From Owenweeksia sp. TMED14 (GTDB lineage Bacteria; Bacteroidota; Bacteroidia; Flavobacteriales; Schleiferiaceae), in contig CATIRS010000022.1 of the NCBI GenBank assembly GCA_949529985.1, positions 1 through 61,695 on the forward strand: a stretch of 61,695 nt of DNA. Direction: 5' to 3'. Positions within the stretch are counted from its first letter, which is position 1, and the number at the start of each line of letters is the position of its first letter. Of the stretch, positions 54,679 to 61,695 are shown in pieces. Both the position numbers and the translations under genes were made by a program. A model generated the notes under the pieces. That model was not told the DNA's origin, did not search any database, and saw nothing but the letters and a program-made list of their open reading frames with translations.

Positions 54679-55299
54679 TTAAAACGGGATATTCAGGATT
54701 TGACCAGGATAGATGACATCGGTGCCTCTATTTATTCGGATTAAATCATCTATTGAAACCATTGGATAGTTTTTACGAATCCTCCAAAGACTATCTCCTT
54801 TTTTAACTTGATAAGCATGAAATCGAGGGATATCTGATAATAATATTACCGGTTCTAATTCTACAAAACTTACGATTGAATTTTTACAGCAATCGTTTAA
54901 AGAATAGTCTTGAGTGACTTTATACTTTTTAATTCTAGCTTGAGAAAAATGGAATTCTTCTTTAGACATAGATCTCATAATTGACGGTCCGTAAATCAAG
55001 GCAATATCAGCTTTTGAAGAATCCTTAAACTCACAAAAATAATCAAGCCATAATGTTTGAGCTGCAGAAAAGCTATTCAGGGAATCTATATTATTGACGT
55101 TTAATCCGAATTTAGCCATTGCAATTGGGTGTAAACCGAAATCACCTGTGAATCTAACATGGCCATCAGGTCTATTAAAGTTTTCTTGCTGCCAAATAGT
55201 CTGTTCAAACCTTATTAAATCTGGGAAAAAGTAGATTGGAGGGTTGCTTTTAGCATGAAAAAAGCATAGAGAAAAGAAAAAAACAAGCCAGAAACGCAT
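54679..55299 (-). CDS. Secreted LysM-domain protein at the head of the MBOAT operon
   Basis: A 206-residue exported protein: signal peptide MRFWLVFFFSLCFFHAKS, a region of about 140 residues that I do not recognise (DGHVRFTGDFGLHPIAMAKFGL and following), and a C-terminal LysM domain (FHAYQVKKGDSLWRIRKNYPMVSIDDLIRINRGTDVIYPGQILNIPF). LysM binds peptidoglycan or other GlcNAc polymers, so this protein may bring the O-acyl machinery to the wall. The ATG at 55299 is preferred over an in-frame TTG two codons upstream. An exact -7 element ends four bases before the ATG. Confidence 0.85.
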   Translation of the reverse strand: MRFWLVFFFSLCFFHAKSNPPIYFFPDLIRFEQTIWQQENFNRPDGHVRFTGDFGLHPIAMAKFGLNVNNIDSLNSFSAAQTLWLDYFCEFKDSSKADIALIYGPSIMRSMSKEEFHFSQARIKKYKVTQDYSLNDCCKNSIVSFVELEPVILLSDIPRFHAYQVKKGDSLWRIRKNYPMVSIDDLIRINRGTDVIYPGQILNIPF

Positions 55300-55302
55300 A
55301 AT

Positions 55303-55310
55303 CAAAGATA
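55303..55310 (-). promoter_or_regulatory. -7 promoter element for the LysM-SGNH-SGNH-MBOAT operon
   Basis: On the minus strand this reads TATCTTTG, an exact consensus match. Only three bases (ATT) separate it from the LysM ATG at 55299, so a transcript from it would have almost no leader. No other -7 element was seen upstream of the operon. Confidence 0.55.
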
Positions 55311-55422
55311 TTCTTTGTCACCCATCTTTATTGTAAATACCCTCACAACTTTTCAACTAATCCAATGCTATTTAAGTTAAAAACATGTAGACTTGTATTT
55401 GTTAAATCGTAAATTCATTTGA

Positions 55423-55782
55423 ATGAATATTTATAGATCATTTTTAATGGCATTAATTTCAACTATTGCAACTTCATGTGGATTTCTTCAAATTGAAAAC
55501 AGAAAGATTTCAGAACCGCTAACAATGGAATCCGTTCGAGAAAAATTCCCTGGTTATACTCTTACTGAGCACAATGCAGGAGAAGGGCTTTATAAAGTTA
55601 ACTGCGGTAATTGTCATGGATTGCATGAGTCTCAAAGTTTCACCGAAGCATCATGGTCAAAAGCAATACCAAGAATGGCGGTAAAAGTCAATAAAAGAGC
55701 CGGGCGTCAATTAATATCAGAATCTGGAGAGCAGGCAATCTTTCGATATTTATACGCTCGAGGCATGAATAAAGATGATTGA
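55423..55782 (+). CDS. Mono-haem cytochrome c-like lipoprotein
   Basis: A 119-residue lipoprotein. The lipobox ends TSC at C19, the haem-binding CGNCH is at residues 61-65 and a likely axial methionine M85 sits in IPRMAVKV. The region between the lipobox and the haem motif is short. It is probably an outer-face or periplasmic electron carrier. It ends by overlapping the acs gene by eight bases, so it is read with acetyl-CoA synthetase. The reason for this coupling is not clear. The family has no established name that I can assign. Confidence 0.85.
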   Translation: MNIYRSFLMALISTIATSCGFLQIENRKISEPLTMESVREKFPGYTLTEHNAGEGLYKVNCGNCHGLHESQSFTEASWSKAIPRMAVKVNKRAGRQLISESGEQAIFRYLYARGMNKDD

Positions 55783-57679
55783 TATGAATCCATTTGAGAT
55801 AACTACATACAAGGAGTACCAGGATTCTTATGAAAATGCCAAAAACAATCCTGAAAGATTTTGGGATGATATAGCATCTCACTATTCGTGGCAAAAAAAA
55901 TGGTCAAAAACATTAAATTGGGACTTTAAAGGCCCTAAAATAAGTTGGTTCGAAGACGGGAAATTAAATATAACGGAAAATTGTCTCGATAGACATCTTA
56001 AGAAAAATGGAGAATCAACAGCACTAATTTGGGAACCAAACAATCCTAAAGAACCTGAACTACGCATGTCATATTATGAATTGCATTCAGCTGTTTGCAG
56101 ATTCGCAAATGTGTTAAAATCTAGAGGAATAAAAAAGGGGGATCGTGTCGCTATTTACATGCCTATGATTCCTGAATTGACAATTGGAGTTCTTGCTTGT
56201 GCGAGAATAGGAGCGATTCATAGTGTAGTTTTCGCAGGCTTCTCATCTCAAGCTTTGACTGATCGTATAAATGATTCAACGTGCTGCGCAGTATTAACGT
56301 CTGATGGAATGTATCGAGGGGCGAAAAATCTAGCTATCAAAACAACCGTAGATGAAGCTTTAAAATCCTGTCCAAGCGTTAAAACTGTGGTAGTTGTGAA
56401 ACGAGATAATCGTAACATTCAATGGACTCACGGTAGAGATATATGGCACCATGAAGCAGTTGAAAATATAAGTGATTTTTGTCCTGCTGAAGCTATGGAT
56501 TCTGAAGACGTATTATTTATTCTTTATACTTCGGGATCTACAGGAAAACCTAAAGGTGTTGTTCATACATGCGGAGGATATATGGTTTACGCAGGCTATA
56601 GTTTTAAAAATGTTTTTCAATATAAGGCAGGAGATATTTATTGGTGCACTGCAGATGTTGGATGGGTCACAGGGCACAGCTATATTATTTATGGACCTCT
56701 ACTAAATTGCGCTACTACATTGATGTTTGAAGGTATTCCTACATGGCCTACAGCATCTCGATTTTGGGAAATATGTGATAAGTATAGCGTTAATCAATTT
56801 TATACAGCACCTACCGCGATTAGGTCCCTTATGGCTCTTGGGAATAAATGGGTTGAAGGTTTTAGTTTAAAGAATCTAAAAGTAATTGGATCTGTAGGAG
56901 AACCAATAAATAAGGAAGCCTGGGATTGGTATGATAAAATGATTGGTAAGAGCAATTGTCCTATTGTCGACACTTGGTGGCAAACTGAAACCGGTGGCAT
57001 AATGATTTCAGGCTTGGGTAATTTAAGTGAGCAAAAACCAACTTTTGCTGGAAAACCTCTTCCGGGTATCGAACCTGTTCTATTAGATATCAATGGAAGA
57101 GAAATATTAGATGATGGTATCGAAGGACATTTATGTGTAAAGTTTCCATGGCCATCTATGCTAAGAACTATTTATGGCAACCATCAGCGATGTAAAGATG
57201 TTTATTTCTCAAATTATGATGGCTATTATTTTACTGGAGATGGGGCAAAACGAGAAGAAGGCATGTACCGTATTATCGGAAGAGTCGATGATGTCATCAA
57301 TGTAAGTGGTCATCGCTTTGGGACAGCAGAAATTGAAAATGCTATTAATTCTAGCACACTAGTCACAGAAAGTGCTGTTGTCGGCTATCCTCATGCTATA
57401 AAGGGTCAGGGGATCTATGCTTTCATCTCGCTGGAGGCTGGCGACCATAATGAAATAGATGTAAATAACTCTATAATTTCAGCTGTTGTTGGATCTATTG
57501 GCCATATCGCAAAACCCGATATAATTCAGATAGCCCCAGGACTCCCCAAAACAAGGTCTGGCAAGATAATGAGACGTATTCTTCGTAAAATTGCTGAGGG
57601 AAATACAAAAGATATGGGTGACACATCTACCCTTCTAGACCCTAGCGTAATTGATTCCCTTATCAAAGGAAAGAAATGA
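55775..57679 (+). CDS. acs: Acetyl-CoA synthetase
   Basis: A 634-residue AMP-forming enzyme that activates acetate to acetyl-CoA. Motifs include the P-loop-like YTSGSTGKPKGVVHT, DTWWQTETGG, the hinge region YFTGDGAKREEGMYRIIGRVDDVINVSGHRFG, and the acetylation/catalytic lysine in RSGKIMRRILRKIA. Length is typical. It begins within or just after the cytochrome lipoprotein gene (ATG at 55775, or at 55784 without overlap). It meets the GNAT gene convergently after 35 bases. Confidence 0.94.
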   Translation: MIDMNPFEITTYKEYQDSYENAKNNPERFWDDIASHYSWQKKWSKTLNWDFKGPKISWFEDGKLNITENCLDRHLKKNGESTALIWEPNNPKEPELRMSYYELHSAVCRFANVLKSRGIKKGDRVAIYMPMIPELTIGVLACARIGAIHSVVFAGFSSQALTDRINDSTCCAVLTSDGMYRGAKNLAIKTTVDEALKSCPSVKTVVVVKRDNRNIQWTHGRDIWHHEAVENISDFCPAEAMDSEDVLFILYTSGSTGKPKGVVHTCGGYMVYAGYSFKNVFQYKAGDIYWCTADVGWVTGHSYIIYGPLLNCATTLMFEGIPTWPTASRFWEICDKYSVNQFYTAPTAIRSLMALGNKWVEGFSLKNLKVIGSVGEPINKEAWDWYDKMIGKSNCPIVDTWWQTETGGIMISGLGNLSEQKPTFAGKPLPGIEPVLLDINGREILDDGIEGHLCVKFPWPSMLRTIYGNHQRCKDVYFSNYDGYYFTGDGAKREEGMYRIIGRVDDVINVSGHRFGTAEIENAINSSTLVTESAVVGYPHAIKGQGIYAFISLEAGDHNEIDVNNSIISAVVGSIGHIAKPDIIQIAPGLPKTRSGKIMRRILRKIAEGNTKDMGDTSTLLDPSVIDSLIKGKK

Positions 57680-57714
57680 ACTTGTTCTAGTTAAATTCAC
57701 AGATCATGCTAATC

Positions 57715-58170
57715 TCAATACAGATTGAGAAAATATCTCTCTTTTGGAATTGATTTACCTCCTATTCTATCATAGAATTTGATTGCCCGTGAATTAAATG
57801 ATGGTGTTTGCCATTGGATTATATTACAATTAATCTTGTTAGCTTCTTCTTTTAATCTATTGAGTAGAATCTCGCCCAATCCAAATCCCCTGGCCTCTTT
57901 AATTAGAAAAAGGCAATCCATGTGTAAATAATAATCAGAATCCCAAGTTGAAAACTGTTTCATAAATGAGCAATAACCCACAATCGAGTCATTATGCTCG
58001 ACAACCAAACATTTGAAACTTGGGTTTTCGGCAAATAACTTCTCTTTTAGCATGGACTCTTTATTATTCTTAGAATAATCTGCCCTTTCAAAATGAGCAT
58101 GCTCTTCGCAAAGTAGGACAAGTGCACCAAGGTCCTTTTCTTCAACAAATCTTATTGTTGCTTCTTTCAT
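57715..58170 (-). CDS. GNAT-family N-acetyltransferase
   Basis: A 151-residue acetyltransferase. The fold is shown by ATIRFVEEKDLGALVLLCEEHAHFE, VVEHNDSIVGYCSFM, DCLFLIKEARGFGLGEILLNRLKEEA (acetyl-CoA pyrophosphate loop) and WQTPSFNSRAIKFYDRIGGKSI. The pattern is close to diamine or amino-acid acetyltransferases, but the substrate is not known. It is divergent from the small secreted protein that begins the accessory cluster at the right end. Confidence 0.88.
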   Translation of the reverse strand: MKEATIRFVEEKDLGALVLLCEEHAHFERADYSKNNKESMLKEKLFAENPSFKCLVVEHNDSIVGYCSFMKQFSTWDSDYYLHMDCLFLIKEARGFGLGEILLNRLKEEANKINCNIIQWQTPSFNSRAIKFYDRIGGKSIPKERYFLNLY

Positions 58171-58243
58171 GAAATTAGAAGTTGTATGATTGGGTCAAGT
58201 TACACTAGGATATCGATTTAATTATTAGGTAAATCCAAATCCC

Positions 58244-58816
58244 ATGGTTAACTACCTTAGTATTATGAGACGTATAACTATCTTTTGTTTTTTAATATAC
58301 CTAGGCATTTGTTTTCAAACTAGTGGACAAATAAATTCAGTAAATCCAAAAACCGCATTTCTAACAAAGCATGATGGAACCCAATGGACCAACGGAATAC
58401 TGACTTATACCTTTCAAGATTCTATAAAGCCAATTCAAGAAGAATGGTTTAAAGCAGATATTGAATTTCCCCTGTGCGATACATGCCTCGTACCCTCAGT
58501 AGACTGCCATATGTGCGGATTCTGGTATTTAATTAACAAAGTTGATACCTTTTCAATAGGTCAAAGTTATCAGAACGATTTTTTTTATGAGGAAACTAAG
58601 AAGCTCTTCTATGAAAGCAGCGACAAGTCAGTCTGGAGTGTTGATTTTAGAGGTGGATATAGTTCAAATTTTGATTCAGGGAAAATTCATTGGATACCAT
58701 CTGATTCAGATTCTGTAGAAATAAAAAAAATTAGAGATTTAAATAAACCTTTGTTAGATCTTTATAAAAGTAAAAAAGCGAGAGATAGAAGATTAGCGGA
58801 ACAAGATTTACTATAA
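58244..58816 (+). CDS. Small secreted protein of unknown function
   Basis: A 190-residue protein that I do not recognise. It has a signal peptide (RRITIFCFLIYLGICFQTSGQ) and a cysteine-containing segment FPLCDTCLVPSVDCHMCGFWYL (near 80-100) that could form disulfides or bind metal. The tail is strongly charged (NKPLLDLYKSKKARDRRLAEQDLL). An internal ATG at 58265 (MRRITIFC) is also possible as start. The HEXXH lipoprotein gene follows after 16 bases, so the two are probably co-transcribed. A diverged copy of its last codons survives between the two HEXXH genes, showing that it was once part of the duplicated unit. Confidence 0.8.
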   Translation: MVNYLSIMRRITIFCFLIYLGICFQTSGQINSVNPKTAFLTKHDGTQWTNGILTYTFQDSIKPIQEEWFKADIEFPLCDTCLVPSVDCHMCGFWYLINKVDTFSIGQSYQNDFFYEETKKLFYESSDKSVWSVDFRGGYSSNFDSGKIHWIPSDSDSVEIKKIRDLNKPLLDLYKSKKARDRRLAEQDLL

Positions 58817-58832
58817 AAAGCGAAAAATAATT

Positions 58833-59723
58833 ATGAAAAAAACAATCTCACTTTTAGCACTTTTAATTCTATTCTCTTGTGGTAAAGAAAACGTAATTCC
58901 AACAGATTTTACTTTTAACTATAACATTCATTCAAGCTTACCAAGCGAATGGGAATCAGAATTTTATACGATCATGAATAATCTAGATGATAAAATAAAA
59001 ATATTACCTAAAGACTATTCGTATGAAATGGATATTTACGCATGGAATAGTACCGCTGATAAACCATACAAAGACCAAATCGGAGATGATGGTGGTGCGA
59101 TGATTTCTGGAAATCGCAGAGCTATCAATGGCAAATACATGGTCTTGGAGATACCTGCTTCTGAATTTGACAACGACCAAATGCATAGATATTCAGTCAT
59201 TGCCCATGAATATTTTCATGTTTATCAAATGTCCCTTTCAAAAACTTTTTACGACCATGATATTGAACTGAAATGGATGTCAGAGGGCGGTGCAACAACA
59301 ATAGAGTCAATGTATATTCAGCAGTACTATAATTATAATTATTTTAAGTGGGATATTAATGATGTCAATATTGCAGTAGTAAATACGCCCAGTATTTATG
59401 AAACCTATGCTGCATCCTCAGATAAAGACCGAAACTATTCTTCATCTGTTTTTATGTTACTTGCCCTGTCAAAAGAACTTCAAAAGCTAAATTATTCAGA
59501 AGAAGAAGCCTTCAAAATGATATTTAAAGACTTCTGGCTCCCTAACCCTACCGATGGAAATTGGAAAAGTAATTTTGAAGATATTTTTAGCATCACTGTT
59601 CCTGATTTCTACCAAAGTTTAAGTAATTACGATCTAAATGCTGATGGCACAATAGATTCAACAGATTTAAATTCCGTACTACCAAGTGAGACCATTCTTT
59701 TACAGGATATATTTACAAACTGA
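58833..59723 (+). CDS. HEXXH-motif lipoprotein (putative zinc metallopeptidase), copy 1 with EF-hand-like insert
   Basis: A 296-residue lipoprotein with signal MKKTISLLALLILFSC. The motif HEYFH (125-129) and the downstream EGGATTIES (151-159) fit a gluzincin-type zinc site, with a Glu about 25 residues after HEXXH. The family is not one I can name. The C-terminal region carries a 12-residue calcium-binding-like loop DLNADGTIDSTD (267-278) with Asp or Asn at positions 1, 3, 5, 9 and 12, as in dockerins. It probably acts at the cell surface or in the periplasm. The neighbouring paralogue lacks the loop. Protease activity is inferred from the motif only. Confidence 0.8.
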   Translation: MKKTISLLALLILFSCGKENVIPTDFTFNYNIHSSLPSEWESEFYTIMNNLDDKIKILPKDYSYEMDIYAWNSTADKPYKDQIGDDGGAMISGNRRAINGKYMVLEIPASEFDNDQMHRYSVIAHEYFHVYQMSLSKTFYDHDIELKWMSEGGATTIESMYIQQYYNYNYFKWDINDVNIAVVNTPSIYETYAASSDKDRNYSSSVFMLLALSKELQKLNYSEEEAFKMIFKDFWLPNPTDGNWKSNFEDIFSITVPDFYQSLSNYDLNADGTIDSTDLNSVLPSETILLQDIFTN

Positions 59724-59728
59724 TTTGT

Positions 59729-59802
59729 AGACCTTTGTTAGATCTTTACAAAAAGAAAAAAAGGCAGAAGACAGAAGCATAATACAGAACGAATTATTAT
59801 AA
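59729..59802 (+). pseudogene. Relic of the small secreted protein's C terminus between the two HEXXH genes
   Basis: After the stop of copy 1, the sequence reads PLLDLYK, shifts frame by one base in an A-rich run, and then continues KAEDRSIIQNELL followed by a stop, matching PLLDLYKSKKARDRRLAEQDLL at the end of the gene at 58244-58816. Only about 24 codons remain, with no start. It shows that the duplication took the end of that gene along with the HEXXH gene. Confidence 0.8.
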
Positions 59803-59817
59803 ATAAATTTTAAAAAC

Positions 59818-60675
59818 ATGAAAAAGATAGTTGGTATTCTTGGACTTTCCCTATTCTTTTCTTGCGTGAGTGGAACCGACCCCATGCCAAACGAATTTTC
59901 TTTTGACTATAAGATTCATACTAGCCTACCAAGCACTTGGGAATCGGAGTTTTATACTATTGTGGGCAATCTTAATGAAAAAATTAAAATCGAACCTAGA
60001 GATTACTCATATCAAATGAGTGTTTATGCCTGGAAAAGCACTGCAAGCAAGCCTTATCAAAGCCAAATCGGTGATGCATCCGGAGCTTCCGTCTCTGGAA
60101 ATCAAAATGAACGTTATATGGTCTTGGAGATACCTGCTTCTGAATTTGATTTTGCTCAACTGCATAGGTATTCTGTAATTCCTCATGAATACTTTCATGT
60201 CTACCAGATGTCGCTTTCTAAAAACTTTTATGATGGAAATATTGAATTGAAATGGATTTCAGAGGGTGGAGCCGCAACAATAGAATCAATGTATATTCAA
60301 CAATATTATGGAGTTAATTATATCAAAGACGCCCAAAATCAGGTCAACATAGCTGCGATAAATAACCCTAAGATATTTGAAAAATATAATGACTCCCAAA
60401 ACGAAGATCCCAATTATTCATCATCCGTATTCATGGTCCTTGCGCTAGCGAAAGAACTTCAGAAGTTAAATCACACTGAAGAAGATGCATTTAAAATGAT
60501 ATTCAAAGACTTTTGGCTACCAAACCCAACCAATGGCAATTGGAAGAATAATTTTGAAGAGGTTTTTGGTATCAGTGTTGAAAATTTCTACCAAAGTTTA
60601 AGTAACTATTCAAGCGATATAAATTCCGTACTTCCTAGTGAAACTATTCTGATTGAAGATATATTCACAAATTAA
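59818..60675 (+). CDS. HEXXH-motif lipoprotein (putative zinc metallopeptidase), copy 2
   Basis: A 285-residue paralogue of the preceding gene with lipoprotein signal MKKIVGILGLSLFFSC. The zinc-site motifs are kept: HEYFH (123-127) and EGGAATIES (149-157). Long stretches are nearly identical to copy 1, such as the MVLEIPASEF, HVYQMSLSK and IESMYIQQYY segments and the tail LPSETIL. It lacks the nine-residue DLNADGTID of copy 1, reading SNYSSDINSVLP instead. Two copies kept with intact motifs suggest both are functional. It is followed 27 bases later by another lipoprotein gene. Confidence 0.8.
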   Translation: MKKIVGILGLSLFFSCVSGTDPMPNEFSFDYKIHTSLPSTWESEFYTIVGNLNEKIKIEPRDYSYQMSVYAWKSTASKPYQSQIGDASGASVSGNQNERYMVLEIPASEFDFAQLHRYSVIPHEYFHVYQMSLSKNFYDGNIELKWISEGGAATIESMYIQQYYGVNYIKDAQNQVNIAAINNPKIFEKYNDSQNEDPNYSSSVFMVLALAKELQKLNHTEEDAFKMIFKDFWLPNPTNGNWKNNFEEVFGISVENFYQSLSNYSSDINSVLPSETILIEDIFTN

Positions 60676-60702
60676 TTTTTATCATTTTACTTTTACTTAA
60701 TT

Positions 60703-61239
60703 ATGTATAAATACCTTCCAACACTTATAATAGCATCCTTTGTATTAATTATTATTGGCTGTGATTCTTCAGGGTCAAATTCCAGTGCGAAATGGACAAT
60801 TGATATAACTCTTGACAATGAGAATTATAAATACGATGGTAAGTTTTTAAACGATTCAAGTGGTTTAAATGAATTTTGGAGTTCATCAGAAGGATCTCGA
60901 GCAAATTTCGTAAATAATGCTATTTCAATTAATTTTGGAGGTGATGAAAATTCAGAAAACCATTTAAAAGGTAATTCTATTTATGGCACGTTAGGACTAA
61001 GCAATCAATCTACTGGAAAACAAATGGCTACACTTAATATTCCAATGATACCCTATTATGTAAAAGGTGAAATAGAAGTAAACGTCAGTAATCTTGGAAC
61101 CGTAACGAGTTCTTCAGGAGGAGACTTAACATATGGCAATGAAATAATTATAAATATCCCGTCAGTAACTTTTTTAGATAGCATCACGGGTATTACCCGC
61201 ACATTGTCGGGGAGGATAAAAAGCGTCCGAGTGAATTAA
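60703..61239 (+). CDS. Lipoprotein of unknown function
   Basis: A 178-residue protein that I do not recognise. The signal MYKYLPTLIIASFVLIIIGC ends in a lipobox cysteine and is followed by a Ser-rich linker (DSSGSNSS). The mature part looks like a beta-rich domain (WTIDITLDNENYKYDGKF, ATLNIPMIPYYVKGEIEVNVSN, TLSGRIKSVRVN). It follows the two HEXXH lipoproteins closely on the same strand, so it may belong to the same operon. No catalytic residues could be suggested. Confidence 0.75.
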   Translation: MYKYLPTLIIASFVLIIIGCDSSGSNSSAKWTIDITLDNENYKYDGKFLNDSSGLNEFWSSSEGSRANFVNNAISINFGGDENSENHLKGNSIYGTLGLSNQSTGKQMATLNIPMIPYYVKGEIEVNVSNLGTVTSSSGGDLTYGNEIIINIPSVTFLDSITGITRTLSGRIKSVRVN

Positions 61240-61349
61240 ATATTAATACTTGTTTTATTTTACAACTACTTTTTTCTAAAAAAAGTTAAATCAAGTAAAA
61301 ACAAATAGTAACTTCCTTAGGTCATTTTTCAGTAAATAAATTTTCTAGT

Positions 61350-61695
61350 ATGAATAAACTTTTAAATTTTCTTGTTCCTGCTTTTTTTTTATTTTTTATA
61401 AATGATGTTTCGGCTACCCATCTAATGGGTGGTGAGATCACTTGGCAATGTGCAAAATCTGGTGCAAATGCCGGAAAAGTAAAGTTCAGAGTTATTCTTT
61501 ACCGAGAGTGCCGAACTTCAAGTGGAGGTTCAGTTAGCCTTCCAGGTTCGATATCTATAACTTCAAACTCTCCAGTTGGTTCTATTTCAGCTCCACGAAT
61601 AACGATTAATAATGTTTCTCCGACGTGTTATTCAGGTCAGCTAAGCTGTGCGACAGGGGTAGGTGGTGAAGGAAGAATGGAAGAGCATATTTACG
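61350..61695 (+). CDS. Start of a large secreted surface protein (partial)
   Basis: The first 115 codons of a gene that runs off the right edge. It has a signal peptide (MNKLLNFLVPAFFLFFINDVSA) and then the N-terminal motif THLMGGEITWQC, continuing KVKFRVILYRECRTSSGGSVSLPG and GEGRMEEHIY. This opening is common in giant Bacteroidota surface proteins, which often end in PKD repeats and a CHU_C domain like the one at the left edge of this window. The length and domains beyond the edge are unknown. About 110 bases upstream of it contain no gene or clear promoter. Confidence 0.85.
   Translation, partial: MNKLLNFLVPAFFLFFINDVSATHLMGGEITWQCAKSGANAGKVKFRVILYRECRTSSGGSVSLPGSISITSNSPVGSISAPRITINNVSPTCYSGQLSCATGVGGEGRMEEHIY

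Larger units (their letters stand above)
58746..60675. repeat. Tandem duplication of a tail plus HEXXH-lipoprotein unit
   Basis: The unit consists of the 3' end of the small secreted gene and the whole HEXXH lipoprotein gene. The junction sequence ACCTTTGTTAGATCTTTA occurs identically at 58746-58763 and 59731-59748, 985 bases apart. The first unit runs to about 59723 and the second to 60675. Outside the 18-base match the copies have diverged at nucleotide level but remain closely similar as protein. The direct repeat marks the duplication boundary. Confidence 0.85.

Noticed and set aside
55380-55400. A -7-like TAGACTTG or TGTATTTG upstream of the cytochrome lipoprotein gene.
   Set aside because: Each has one mismatch to TAnnTTTG in a T-rich context where such matches are common.
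61260-61290. A T-run and A-run near the right edge (ttttttctaaaaaaa) looks like a terminator.
   Set aside because: The stem is only A-T pairs with no GC content and could be chance in this base composition.

Overview
The window looks like ordinary chromosome of a low-GC, probably aquatic member of the Bacteroidota (Flavobacteriales-like). The evidence is a type B (CHU_C-like) sorting domain at the left edge, type A C-terminal sorting domains on two giant secreted proteins, a GldI-like FKBP lipoprotein beside ndk and an NrnA-like gene, little sign of Shine-Dalgarno sequences, and eight exact matches to the Bacteroidota -7 promoter element TAnnTTTG in front of genes. No tRNA, rRNA, CRISPR array, insertion sequence or phage gene was seen. 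A genus cannot be named from the sequence alone.

Left part (1-17.2 kb) is housekeeping. It holds a cysteine desulfurase and a GlmM-type mutase on the minus strand, then a five-gene plus-strand run (TPR protein, DUF368 lipid-carrier transporter, aroE, DUF349 protein, uvrB). Next come a SemiSWEET transporter and a minus-strand block of three peptidyl-prolyl isomerases (two cyclophilin-FKBP fusions and a GldI-like lipoprotein) with an NrnA-like DHH phosphoesterase. The block ends with ndk, the DUF721/recF pair, a TPR membrane protein and ribH.

The middle part (17.2-41.1 kb) holds a phosphohexomutase, a TlpA-like thioredoxin protein, a YkgJ-type cysteine-cluster protein, and two sodium:solute symporters. 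One symporter is paired with a PIG-L deacetylase. It also carries two giant secreted T9SS cargo proteins (an S8 protease with PKD modules and a five-module adhesin-like protein), recR, a membrane glycosyltransferase, a lipoyl E2 acyltransferase, a DnaQ-like exonuclease and an FAH-family hydrolase.

The next part (41.3-58.2 kb) is rich in cell-envelope genes: mltG, dapF, a DegQ-like protease, an MltF-like transglycosylase, and a four-gene operon of a LysM protein, two SGNH hydrolases and an MBOAT O-acyltransferase that probably O-acylates an envelope glycan. Metabolic genes here are a long-form GAPDH, gcvT, miaE, and acs with a mono-haem lipoprotein. A decayed Lrp/AsnC regulator with four in-frame stops lies beside gcvT.

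The right end (58.2-61.7 kb) is accessory. It has a small secreted protein, two tandem HEXXH lipoproteins with a duplication relic between them, an unknown lipoprotein, and the start of another large surface protein. This tandem metallopeptidase-like lipoprotein cluster is the least familiar material in the window and the best candidate for something undescribed.
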